A DNA stretch of 17,370 bases from an uncultured Collinsella sp. (GCA_958437495.1 CAUBOH010000030.1:1-17370); one strand, 5' to 3'; positions 6,243 through 13,878 are shown, numbered from the stretch's first letter. The notes: generated by a model not told the origin, from the letters alone. Made by a program: numbers and translations.

Positions 6243-9242
6243 CTATTTCTTAAGAAGATACGGATAGCTGTCGCGCACGGCCTTGATGGTCAGGCGGACG
6301 GCCTCGGGCAGACCGGTGTTGACGGCATCGACCGAGACGGTACGGACCGTGCCGGCAACACGGACCTTAAAGTGATCCTCGTCCACGGCCAGGAAGCCCT
6401 CGTTCTCGGAGTTCTCCATGTCCTGCTCGCTCCAGAACAGGGTGAGCTTGTCCTTGTAGGGACGACCCTCCTGGTAGGGGCAGAACACGGCGCAGTTGCC
6501 GCACTCGTTGCACATGCCATCGACGTGGACGACCTGGTGCTTGGCCAGGCCCGGCACCTTAATTGCCACGTTGGCGCGGTTGGGGCACACGTCGCAGCAG
6601 ACCTCGCACACCGAGCCGCAGCCCAGGCAACGGGTCTTGGTGCAGTTGCGCTTGTCGCGGCACAGCGACCCCTTGCGCTCGTAGCAGGTGTCTTCGCGGC
6701 CAGTCTGCTCGTTGCAGTTGGCGTACTTGTTAAAGTCCACGCCGGCGATGGCACGGGCGACCTCGGCGGCGTCGGCAATGGCCTCGACCACGGTAGCCGG
6801 ACCGCGACGGCAGTCGCCCGCAGCCCAGACGCCCTCGACGCCGGTGGAGGTGGCGGCAAGGCGGCCGCGACGGTCGTGCTCAACGCCCGCGGCGTCGTAC
6901 AGGCTGGCGTCGATGCCCTCGCCCACGGCGCAGATCACCGTGGTGGCGGAAAGCTCGACCGTCTCGCCCGTGGCGACGGGGCTGCGGCGGCCGCTTGCAT
7001 CCGGCTCGCCAAGTTCCATAACGTCGCAGGTCAGCACGGCGCCGTTGAGTGCCTTGGGAGCCAGCAGCTCGCAGAACTCAACGCCGTCGGCAAGAGCAAA
7101 ATCAAGCTCTTCCTCGTCGGCGGGCATCTGCTTCTTGGTACGACGGTAGACCAAGCGCACGTTCTTCACGCCAGCCAGGCGCTTGGCCACGCGAGCCGCG
7201 TCCATGGCGGTATTGCCGGCGCCAATGACCACGACATCCTCGCCCAGCTCGAGCTTCTCGCCCTTCTTGGCGGCCTCGAGGAACTCCAGCACGTCGAGCT
7301 CGGCACCCTCGCCCAGGCCCGCAGAGCCGGGCATCCAGGCACCGGTGGCCACGACCACGTCGGTAAAGCCCTGGGCCTTGAGCTCGTCGATGGACTCCAC
7401 GCGGGCGTTGAGCTGCACCTTGGCGCCAAAGGCCAGGCAGAGCTCGGCATCGTGGGAGATATCGTCGCTCGCAATGCGGAACTCGGGGATCACGTGACGG
7501 ACCACGCCGCCGAGAGAATCGCGGGCCTCGAAGATAGTGACGGGCACGCCGGCGCGCGTCAGGAAGAACGCCGTCGCCAGACCGGCCGGGCCGCCGCCGA
7601 TAACGGCAACGTTGCGCTCACCGTCGTTGGCGATGGCCTGGGTGCGCAGCTTGGGCAACACGGCCGTCATGGCCTCGCGGGCGGCCTTGAGCTTGCTGGC
7701 GCGAATCTGGGCGCCCTCGGGCTCGTAGAATGCACGCTCGCAGGCACGGCCGCAGGGATGCGGGCAGATGGTGCCGGTAATGAACGGCAGGGCGTTGCGC
7801 TCGATGATGATGTTGAGCGCGTCCTCGTAACGGCCCTCGTCAACAGCCGCCAGGTAGGCGGGAATATCCTGCTGGATGGGGCAGCTCGTGCGGCACGGCG
7901 TGGTAAAGCAGTCGGAAAGCGGGCTCTTGCCGGCGACCTTGCGGTCGGGCAGCGGGCGCAGCGGCTTCTTGTAGAGCGGGTTGGTGAGCGAGTCGGTCTG
8001 AATCGCCGTCACGGCCTCGAGAGAGACGCCCGCGAACGGCTTGCCATCCAGGTCGGTAAACTCGCCGGCCATCTGGCTAAAGCGCTCGTAGCCACCGGGC
8101 TTGAGCACGTCGGTCGCCAGGGTAACGGGCCAAATGCCGGCATCGTACAGGGCACGGATGTTGTAGACCGTGGCACCACCGGAGTAGCTGATGCGCAGCT
8201 TGCCATCGAACTGCTCGGTAATGCGGCGGGCGGCCTCGATAGTCAGCGAGAACAGCGAACGACCCGACATGTACATCTCAGTGGAAGGCAGCTCGTTCCT
8301 CGTCACGTCGACGGGGAAGGTATTGGTGAGCTTGACGCCAAACTCCAGGCCGCACTCGGCACACAGGGCAATCAGGCGCTCGAACATGGGCACGGCGTCG
8401 GCCCACTGCAGGTCCTCGCGGAAGTGCGTGTCATCGAAGACGATGTAGTCAAAGCCCAGCTCGTTCAGACGCTGGCGGGCAAACTCATAGCCCAGCAGCG
8501 TGGGGTTGCACTTGATGTAGGTGTTGAGGCTCTTCTCGGTGATGAGGTAGGTCGCGATGCGCTCGATCTCGGCGGGCGGGCAGCCATGCAGCGTGGACTC
8601 GGTGATGGAGTTGGAGATGCGCGCCGGAATGGACTCGACAAACGCGGCATCGACATGCTCAAACTTGTCCAGGTTAGCGAGCGCCCACGTGCGGCACTCG
8701 TTCCAAACCTCGGAGCCGCTGGCGTCCTTCATGCCCTCGATATAGGCGTCGACCTTGGGGCTCTTGATGCCCTCGAGGTCATAGCCCACGGACATGTTAA
8801 AGACAAAACCGTCCGGGCTGCCCAGGCCGTACTCGCGAGCGATCAGGTGGCAGGCAAACCATGCCTTCACGTACTCGGCAAAGGCCTGCGGAACCTCGAG
8901 CTCGGTCGACCACTCGCAGTTGTAGCACTCGTCCTGTGCCACGATGCAGGGCTTGTTCACACACTTGGAAAGCTCCTCGCCGTCCATAACCTGGACGGTC
9001 TTGAGCTCAAAGAAGCGGGAACCGGCCACGTAGGATGCCACGATGTTCTGGGCCAGCTGTGTATTGGGGCCGGCGGCCGGGCCAAACGGAGTCTCGATGC
9101 GCTCGTCAAAAATGGGAAGCGCACCCTCCTGGTTGGTCGTGACCATCTTGCGCACGCCAAAGATGGCGTCCTGGGTCTTGTGCTCCTCGATGATCCAGTT
9201 CATCAGCTGCGAAAACGGGATCGGCCTCATGATGTCGCTCAT
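6243..9242 (-). CDS. ygfK: YgfK, putative flavin/Fe-S oxidoreductase of selenium-dependent purine metabolism
   Basis: 999 residues from ATG at 9242, which has AGGAG six bases upstream. A longer frame to 9365 lacks a ribosome binding site and adds an Arg-rich stretch unlike the family. An N-terminal TIM-barrel region resembles dihydroorotate dehydrogenase (about 1-420). It is followed by a GltD-like helical Fe-S domain (C445, C450, C454, then C493, C497, C501), an FAD-binding GGGPAG at 549-554 and an NAD(P)-binding GAGNTA at 674-679. The cysteine-rich C-terminus has CLGCGSVC around 872-879 and a last set at C911, C914, C917, C921. Length is close to E. coli YgfK (about 1,030). The family has been called a putative selenate reductase subunit, but its genomic company here (xdhD, ssnA, permease) points to purine redox chemistry. 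Likely role: pass electrons between NAD(P)H and the hydroxylase/ferredoxin, or reduce a purine intermediate itself. The choice between these is open. Confidence 0.87.
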   Translation of the reverse strand: MSDIMRPIPFSQLMNWIIEEHKTQDAIFGVRKMVTTNQEGALPIFDERIETPFGPAAGPNTQLAQNIVASYVAGSRFFELKTVQVMDGEELSKCVNKPCIVAQDECYNCEWSTELEVPQAFAEYVKAWFACHLIAREYGLGSPDGFVFNMSVGYDLEGIKSPKVDAYIEGMKDASGSEVWNECRTWALANLDKFEHVDAAFVESIPARISNSITESTLHGCPPAEIERIATYLITEKSLNTYIKCNPTLLGYEFARQRLNELGFDYIVFDDTHFREDLQWADAVPMFERLIALCAECGLEFGVKLTNTFPVDVTRNELPSTEMYMSGRSLFSLTIEAARRITEQFDGKLRISYSGGATVYNIRALYDAGIWPVTLATDVLKPGGYERFSQMAGEFTDLDGKPFAGVSLEAVTAIQTDSLTNPLYKKPLRPLPDRKVAGKSPLSDCFTTPCRTSCPIQQDIPAYLAAVDEGRYEDALNIIIERNALPFITGTICPHPCGRACERAFYEPEGAQIRASKLKAAREAMTAVLPKLRTQAIANDGERNVAVIGGGPAGLATAFFLTRAGVPVTIFEARDSLGGVVRHVIPEFRIASDDISHDAELCLAFGAKVQLNARVESIDELKAQGFTDVVVATGAWMPGSAGLGEGAELDVLEFLEAAKKGEKLELGEDVVVIGAGNTAMDAARVAKRLAGVKNVRLVYRRTKKQMPADEEELDFALADGVEFCELLAPKALNGAVLTCDVMELGEPDASGRRSPVATGETVELSATTVICAVGEGIDASLYDAAGVEHDRRGRLAATSTGVEGVWAAGDCRRGPATVVEAIADAAEVARAIAGVDFNKYANCNEQTGREDTCYERKGSLCRDKRNCTKTRCLGCGSVCEVCCDVCPNRANVAIKVPGLAKHQVVHVDGMCNECGNCAVFCPYQEGRPYKDKLTLFWSEQDMENSENEGFLAVDEDHFKVRVAGTVRTVSVDAVNTGLPEAVRLTIKAVRDSYPYLLKK

Positions 9243-9261
9243 AGTGAGCTCCTCTCTGTAA

Positions 9262-9375
9262 CGCCCGGCGAGACCGCGCGGCGGGCGCAAATACGGTGTA
9301 GCGCTAGCACAGCGCCGGCGACCCCGCGGAGGTCGCCTATACGCGCGTCGGATGCGGCGAAACATCCGACGCGCG
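9262..9375 (-). other. four consecutive hairpins between ssnA and ygfK
   Basis: In the 148-bp gap, four inverted repeats follow each other: CGCCCGGCG/CGGCGGGCG (9262-9287, one mismatch), GCGCT/AGCGC (9301-9315), GGCGACC/GGTCGCC (9317-9337) and a perfect 13-bp stem, CGCGCGTCGGATG with CATCCGACGCGCG (9342-9375). The last lies 15 bp beyond the ssnA stop. None is followed by a clear T-run on the minus strand. They may be partial terminators, RNase processing sites or mRNA-stability elements. Confidence 0.6.
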
Positions 9376-9390
9376 CGAATCTACTTGTAA

Positions 9391-10746
9391 TTAGTAGGCG
9401 CGATCGTTGAGCGTGCTCCAGAGCTTCTTGGACTCAGCCATGGTCCACGCGTTAATCTTTTCCTCATCAATGCCAACGAACTCGCGGTCCTTGTACAGGA
9501 CGCGGCCGTTGATGATGGTGGTGCGGCAGTTTTTGCCCATCATGCCAAAGAGCATGTGGCCGTCGATGTTCTCCTCGCTCAGCGGCGTAAAGGGCTTGTA
9601 GTCCATGACGATGACGTCGGCGGCAGCGCCGGCCTCGAGCACGCCGAGCTTGCGATCGAAGTACTTGCTCGCCATCTTGGCGTTGTTCTCAAAGAGCATC
9701 GTCATGGCTTCGCACCAGCCCACGTTGGGCATGGCGGCGTTGTGGCGCTGAATGATCAGGAAGACCTTGAGGCTCTCGAGCATGTCGTGGGTGTAGGCGT
9801 CGGTGCCCATGCACACGGGGATGCCGCGGCGGAAGAACTCAAGCACGGGGGCGCAGCCCACGGCGTTGCCCATATTGGATTCGGGGTTGTTGACGAGCCA
9901 GGTGCCGGACTCCTTGACGATATCCATCTCGGCAGGCGTCACGTGGATGCAGTGGCCGAGCATGGTGTCGGGACCCAGCAGATTGTGCTGCAGCAGGCGC
10001 TCGACGGGGCTGATGCCACCGCGGTTGAGGCGGGAGTCCCACACGTCATTCATTCCCTCGCACACATGGATGTGGAAGCCGGTCAGGCCGTTGTTGGCCT
10101 CGGCCATCTTGTCCATGGTCTCGTCCGACAGCGTAAAGGTGGCGTGACCGCCAAACATGGCGGCGATCATGTGGTTGTCGTTATCGCGACGCTCCTTGGC
10201 GGCCCACTGGGCAAATTCGGCGTTCTCGGCAATGGCCTGGTCGCATTTTTCCTGGCCGCGGCGATCGGAGACCTCGTAGCACAGGCACGAACGCATGCCC
10301 AGCTCCTGAGCTGTATCCTTAATGGTAAAGAGGCTACCCGGGATCTCGCAGAAGCTCGCATGGTGATCGAAAATCGTGGTGACACCATCGCGGATGGAGT
10401 CAAGAATCGTGGCATAGGCGCTGGCCTTGGTGCCGTCGAGCGTCAGGTTGTCGTCAATCTTCCACCACTGCTGCTCAAGATTCTCCAGGAAGTTGGTGGG
10501 GTTGCAGCCCTTGATGGCAAGGCCGCGGGCCAGACCCGAGTAGATGTGGGTGTGGCAGTTGATAAGTCCGGGCATGATGAGGTTGCCCTGGGCGTCGACG
10601 TACTCGGCATCCGGGTACTTGGCCTTGAGCTCGCACTCGGGGCCCACTTCGACGATCGTATCTCCGTCAATGGCGACTGCACCGTTTGGAATGAACGGGG
10701 TCTGAGCGTTGCGGGTAAAGACGGAACCGTTAGCGACCAGAAGCAT
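9391..10746 (-). CDS. ssnA: SsnA-type amidohydrolase (ATZ/TRZ family)
   Basis: 451 residues from the ATG at 10746, which has AAGGGAG five bases upstream. The in-frame ATG at 10764 has no ribosome binding site, and family members begin MLL..NG. Metal-site motifs of the cytosine/guanine deaminase-like amidohydrolases are intact: H65-x-H67 (NCHTHIYSGLARG), HIH at 225-227 with E230 (HVCEG), H265 (LGHCIH) and D316 (MGTDAYTHD). The family is always found near selenium-dependent molybdenum hydroxylases and is named SsnA. Its reaction is not established in general; hydrolytic deamination or ring opening of an oxidised purine fits the context. It lies between the permease and ygfK with hairpin-rich gaps on both sides, so its mRNA level may differ from that of its neighbours. 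Cytoplasmic, no signal peptide. Confidence 0.88.
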   Translation of the reverse strand: MLLVANGSVFTRNAQTPFIPNGAVAIDGDTIVEVGPECELKAKYPDAEYVDAQGNLIMPGLINCHTHIYSGLARGLAIKGCNPTNFLENLEQQWWKIDDNLTLDGTKASAYATILDSIRDGVTTIFDHHASFCEIPGSLFTIKDTAQELGMRSCLCYEVSDRRGQEKCDQAIAENAEFAQWAAKERRDNDNHMIAAMFGGHATFTLSDETMDKMAEANNGLTGFHIHVCEGMNDVWDSRLNRGGISPVERLLQHNLLGPDTMLGHCIHVTPAEMDIVKESGTWLVNNPESNMGNAVGCAPVLEFFRRGIPVCMGTDAYTHDMLESLKVFLIIQRHNAAMPNVGWCEAMTMLFENNAKMASKYFDRKLGVLEAGAAADVIVMDYKPFTPLSEENIDGHMLFGMMGKNCRTTIINGRVLYKDREFVGIDEEKINAWTMAESKKLWSTLNDRAY

Positions 10747-10824
10747 GGATGCTCCCTTCGACATCAGGGGCGGGGTTTGACACCTCTGACATGGCGGAGT
10801 GCGAAGCGCCGGCCTACACCGGAA

Positions 10825-10924
10825 ACGGGCCCTCTCCCGTCAACGCTTCACCAAAGGGACAAACCCTTTGAAGTGCGGCTTGGCGCCGCATGACGTCGGC
10901 GGACGAGGCGATGCGTCCGCCGAC
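10825..10924 (-). other. four consecutive hairpins between permease and ssnA
   Basis: The 195-bp gap contains ACGGG/CCCGT (10825-10840), CAAAGGG/CCCTTTG (10852-10870), TGCGGC/GCCGCA (10874-10890) and a perfect 11-bp stem, GTCGGCGGACG with CGTCCGCCGAC (10895-10924). The last begins 17 bp after the permease stop in the direction of transcription. No uridine tract follows it, so it could attenuate rather than fully stop transcription. No convincing separate promoter for ssnA was found in the gap. Confidence 0.6.
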
Positions 10925-10941
10925 GAATAGCACCGAATTGG

Positions 10942-12336
10942 TTACTTCTTGCTCTCGGGCAAGACCAGATCCACGGCAGCGTCCTTGGCAGCATCGATGT
11001 GCTGAGCCACGACCGGCGTCTGCGGAAGGATCAGGTTAAGGACAATGGCCATGATGGCGGTGGGGGTTACGGCATTGGAGCCGATGACGGTGGACACCCA
11101 GGTGGGCATACCCTCGCCGGCAAGGCAACCGCTGGCCATCCAGATACCCAGGCCAAAGACGACGGAGGTACCGACGATGGTGGTGGTGCGCTGCGTGAGG
11201 CCCTCGCGGGTGAACATGCGCACGCCGTTCATGGTGATGGTACCAAAGACGCCGACGGTCGCGCCGCCGATGACGGGCTGCGGGATAGCGGAAAGGACGG
11301 CAGAGAGCTGCGGGAACAGACCGGCGATGGCAAAGACGGCCGCGATGATCACAAAGACCCACTTGTTGACGACCTTGTTGGAGCAGATGATGCCCACGTT
11401 CTGGCCAAGGGCGCTGGTGGGAAGACCGCCCAGCAGGCCGCCGACCATAGAAGTGAGGCCCTGGGACACGATAGCGCCGGAAAGCTCGCGCTCGGTGGGC
11501 ATACGGTCGATGGAGCCCAGGCAGGCGGCGGAGACGTCACCGATAACCTGAATGGCAACCATGGGGAACACGACGGCGAGGGTGATGCAGACCTCGGGAT
11601 CAAACTCGAGCGCGTAGGGCATGAGCTTGGGAAGGGCGAAGACCTGAGCAGTGGCGACGCTGGAGAAGTCAATCATGCCAAAGGGGATCGAAACGATCAT
11701 GCCAACGATCATGCCAAAGAACACGGATCCCAGCTTGAGCGTGCCCTTGCCAAAGTTGGCGAGCGCAAAGACCACGGCGAAGGTGATAAGGGCGACGCAC
11801 CAGGCCTGCGGGGTGCCCCACAGCGGCGTGCCCATACCGCCGGCCATATACTTGACGGCCGTGGGATACAGCGAAACGCCGATGGAGAAGATGACCGTAC
11901 CGGTCACGACGGGCGGGAACAGCCACTTAATCTTGCTGTAGGCCAGACCAAAGAGGACCGCGACGGCACCGCCGACAATCTCGCCGCCCAGCAGCGCGCC
12001 AAAGCTAAAGCCCGAGGCACCCATGGCCTGCAGGGCCGGCAGGAACGCGAACGAAACGCCCATGACGATGGGCAGGCCGCCGCCGATGCGACGGAAGGGA
12101 GCGAAGGCCTGAAGGGCCGTGTCGATTGCCGAAAGAATGAGCGCAACCTGAATGATGTCGGTGCTCTGCTGGCTATTAAAGCCGTAGACGCCGGCCATGA
12201 TGACCGCCGGGGTAATGATGCCGGCAAACGATGCCAGTACGTGCTGAAGGGCACACGGGATCATTTCCTTAACGGGCGGCATGCCCTCGCGAGTAAACAG
12301 GGCTTCAGTGCCGTTCGTAACCGTCTCCTGGGCCAT
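10942..12336 (-). CDS. NCS2 (NAT) family xanthine/uracil-type permease
   Basis: 464 residues from ATG at 12336. The longer open frame to 12423 would begin upstream of the predicted transcription start and adds an uncharacteristic basic leader. The protein is almost wholly hydrophobic with about 12-14 membrane helices. It starts with the NCS2 motif LQHVLASFAG (Q31-H32) and carries the NAT signature region QNVGIICSNK at 312-321, where the usual Thr is Asn320. The TM8 position that is Glu in E. coli XanQ and UraA (E-x-x-G-D) is Gln263 here (IQVIGD). It should import a purine such as xanthine or urate with protons at the cytoplasmic membrane, feeding the hydroxylase encoded downstream. It is the first gene of the minus-strand block and diverges from the regulator gene. 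Family membership is secure; substrate is inferred. Confidence 0.9.
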   Translation of the reverse strand: MAQETVTNGTEALFTREGMPPVKEMIPCALQHVLASFAGIITPAVIMAGVYGFNSQQSTDIIQVALILSAIDTALQAFAPFRRIGGGLPIVMGVSFAFLPALQAMGASGFSFGALLGGEIVGGAVAVLFGLAYSKIKWLFPPVVTGTVIFSIGVSLYPTAVKYMAGGMGTPLWGTPQAWCVALITFAVVFALANFGKGTLKLGSVFFGMIVGMIVSIPFGMIDFSSVATAQVFALPKLMPYALEFDPEVCITLAVVFPMVAIQVIGDVSAACLGSIDRMPTERELSGAIVSQGLTSMVGGLLGGLPTSALGQNVGIICSNKVVNKWVFVIIAAVFAIAGLFPQLSAVLSAIPQPVIGGATVGVFGTITMNGVRMFTREGLTQRTTTIVGTSVVFGLGIWMASGCLAGEGMPTWVSTVIGSNAVTPTAIMAIVLNLILPQTPVVAQHIDAAKDAAVDLVLPESKK

Positions 12337-12423
12337 TTGACCACCAATCCTCGAAATAGTTGTTTTCGCATCTAACGCTCTATTGTGACGCAGTGCGGGG
12401 GTGAGGTTGTGCCTTCGTTGCAT

Positions 12424-12452
12424 ATCGTATTAAAGATTATTCTCATTCTCAA
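12424..12452 (-). promoter_or_regulatory. promoter of the permease/purine operon
   Basis: On the minus strand, -35 TTGAGA (12452-12447) is separated by exactly 17 bp from -10 TACGAT (12429-12424). This gives a start near 12417 and a leader of about 80 nt before the ATG at 12336. It lies in the most AT-rich stretch of the region. I saw no known purine or xanthine riboswitch fold in the leader. Confidence 0.6.
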
Positions 12453-12456
12453 TAAT
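12439..12456. promoter_or_regulatory. Fur-box-like hexamer array over the -35 element
   Basis: The plus strand reads ATTCTCATTCTCAATAAT. On the complementary strand this gives the hexamers ATTATT, GAGAAT, GAGAAT, each within one base of the GATAAT/ATTATC units that make up Fur sites. It overlaps the predicted -35 of the permease promoter, where binding would block RNA polymerase. The similarity is visible; the protein that binds, if any, is unknown. Confidence 0.35.
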
Positions 12457-12688
12457 AATTTTTTGTTATCAGACTATTCTTGAGCTGAGACAATGCATTT
12501 CCGCAGGTCAAGAAAGTGTCTGGTCAAACTAACATCTAACTTTTCTTTTGGTCGACCGTTTACCGCCAAATTCCTACCGCTCGTCCGTATTACGCAATGT
12601 ACCTGCGAATATGCGAGTTAATAGACACCGTGTTACCATGAGAAAAAATTGTTATGAACATTTCCGATTTCATCCCAAGGAGTTGCCC
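12457..12688. promoter_or_regulatory. divergent control region between permease and regulator
   Basis: No gene is supported. GGTCAA/GGTCGA occurs at 12506-12511, 12522-12527 and 12550-12555. The last lies in an 8-bp palindrome, GGTCGACC (12550-12557). These are candidates for the local regulator's site. A clear plus-strand promoter for the regulator was not found. In-frame ATGs at 12548, 12611 and 12638 lack good ribosome binding sites. Confidence 0.3.
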
Positions 12689-13345
12689 GTGAACGAGACC
12701 GTACGTCGCTTTTTGCCGATGGTCGATTTCCTGGAGCAGATACTCGGCAAAAACAGCGAAATCGTGCTGCACGATTTCTCGGATCCCGACCATGCCATCG
12801 TCGATATTCGCAACGGCATCGTGAGCGGCCGCAAGGTCGGCGGTCCCGCTACCGATCTGGCACTCAAGATCATGCACGACGCCAAGTATCGCGACCTGCC
12901 GTTTATTACGGGCTACGAGGGGCGCGGCGCCGGTGGCAAGACGTTGGAGTCGGCGACGTACTTTATCCGCGAGGACAACGAAATCGTCGGCATGCTCTGC
13001 GTCAACACCGATCTTTCCACGGTACGCTCCATCAACGCCATGGCCCAGCAGCTCATGGCCTGCTTCGACGCTGTGCCAAGGCAGGCGGAGCCCGCGTCTA
13101 TCGAGGTTGAAAGTCTTTCGGAGTCTACACAGGAGCTCATCGACCGCAGTATTTCCGAGTTGCTCGAAAGCCGCGGGCAGGATGTCGCCTCGCTTGGGCA
13201 GGCCGATCGCGTGGACGTTATTCGTCACCTTAACGGCAACGGTGTATTTATGCTCAAGGGCGCCGTTGCCTGTGCTGCCGCCGCACTGGGTATCTCGGAG
13301 CCCAGCGTCTACCGCTACCTGCAAAAAGTTCGGAAGGAAGGCTAA
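12689..13345 (+). CDS. YheO/DauR-type PAS-HTH transcription regulator
   Basis: 218 residues from GTG at 12689, which has AAGGAG ending six bases upstream. This start also matches the family N-terminus, while the frame upstream does not. The PAS-like YheO domain (about 1-125) contains EIVLHDFSDPDHAIVDIRNG, GRKVGGPATDLAL and IVGMLCVNTDLS, which correspond closely to E. coli YheO. The C-terminal helix-turn-helix (about 165-215) ends GISEPSVYRYLQKVRKEG, the DNA-recognition part. Proteins of this family include DauR, a repressor of an amino-acid catabolic operon; small-molecule sensing by the PAS domain is inferred. Its gene diverges from the permease, so it probably controls the purine block in response to a purine or an intermediate. 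A bidirectional terminator separates it from ridA. Confidence 0.85.
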   Translation: MNETVRRFLPMVDFLEQILGKNSEIVLHDFSDPDHAIVDIRNGIVSGRKVGGPATDLALKIMHDAKYRDLPFITGYEGRGAGGKTLESATYFIREDNEIVGMLCVNTDLSTVRSINAMAQQLMACFDAVPRQAEPASIEVESLSESTQELIDRSISELLESRGQDVASLGQADRVDVIRHLNGNGVFMLKGAVACAAAALGISEPSVYRYLQKVRKEG

Positions 13346-13400
13346 CCCGCTGATCCCTTGAGGACGGAGGAAAACGGATCGTTTTGCCGCATCGCTTGAC

Positions 13401-13438
13401 AAAAGACCCTGCAGCTCACAAGTGCTGCAGGGTCTTTT
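13401..13438. terminator. perfect bidirectional terminator
   Basis: Arms of 15 bp, AAAAGACCCTGCAGC (13401-13415) and GCTGCAGGGTCTTTT (13424-13438), around an 8-base loop. There are T-runs on both strands. It serves the convergent regulator (stop 13345) and ridA (stop 13469) genes. Confidence 0.93.
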
Positions 13439-13468
13439 TGCATGTCATGTTTAGCTGTTGCCAACACC

Positions 13469-13846
13469 TTAGAGAGCGGCGACGACCTCAATCTCGACCA
13501 GACCGCCAGCCGGAAGAGCGGCAACCTGGAAAGCGCTGCGCGCGGGGAACGGGGCCTCGAACTTGGAGGCATAAATCTCGTTCACGGCAGCGAAGTCGGC
13601 GATGTCGGCCAGGTAGACCGTGGTCTTGACGACATCGGCAAAGGTGGCGCCGGCAGCGGTCAGCAGGGCCTCGACGTTAGCAAGGGACTGCTTAGCCTGG
13701 GCCTCGACGCCCTCGGGCAGCTTGCCGGTTGCGGGGTCGATGCCCAGCTGGCCGGACAGGAACACCATGTTGCCGGTCTGGATGCCGGGGGAATACGGTC
13801 CGATGGCTGCGGGTGCGTTATCGGAAGACACGACGGTCTTGCTCAT
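13469..13846 (-). CDS. ridA: RidA family 2-iminobutanoate/2-iminopropanoate deaminase
   Basis: 125 residues, the usual size for the trimeric RidA (YjgF/UK114) family. The start ATG at 13846 has AAGGAG six bases upstream. Conserved features are Y18 (GPYSPG), SGQLGID at 31-37, the carboxylate-binding arginine R103 in FPARSAF and E118 in VEIE. The enzyme hydrolyses reactive enamine/imine products of PLP enzymes, such as 2-aminoacrylate, to keto acids and ammonia in the cytoplasm. It has its own promoter and is convergent to the regulator, so it is not in the purine operon. Its closeness may reflect 2-aminoacrylate made by diaminopropionate ammonia-lyase (YgeX) in purine-degrading bacteria. YgeX itself is not in this window, so that link is inference. 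Confidence 0.93.
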   Translation of the reverse strand: MSKTVVSSDNAPAAIGPYSPGIQTGNMVFLSGQLGIDPATGKLPEGVEAQAKQSLANVEALLTAAGATFADVVKTTVYLADIADFAAVNEIYASKFEAPFPARSAFQVAALPAGGLVEIEVVAAL

Positions 13847-13878
13847 GTTTTTCTCCTTACGATCAAATAGAGAGCGTG

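Noticed and set aside
9243..9365. Longer N-terminus for YgfK
   Set aside because: Arg-rich sequence encoded by the hairpin region, no ribosome binding site. AGGAG precedes the ATG at 9242.
6372..9410. Long plus-strand open frame (1012 codons) opposite ygfK
   Set aside because: Same codon-bias artefact. The minus strand carries the FAD, NAD(P) and Fe-S motifs and the ribosome binding site.
9556..12375. Plus-strand open frames opposite ssnA and the permease
   Set aside because: Antisense artefacts. The minus-strand frames have intact amidohydrolase and NCS2 motifs.
12337..12423. Longer N-terminus for the permease, or a purine/xanthine riboswitch in its leader
   Set aside because: The upstream ATG lies before the predicted transcription start, and no known riboswitch core could be matched by eye.
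12548..12688. Longer N-terminus for the PAS-HTH regulator
   Set aside because: The extra 47 residues have no ribosome binding site and do not resemble YheO. The GTG at 12689 has AAGGAG at ideal spacing.
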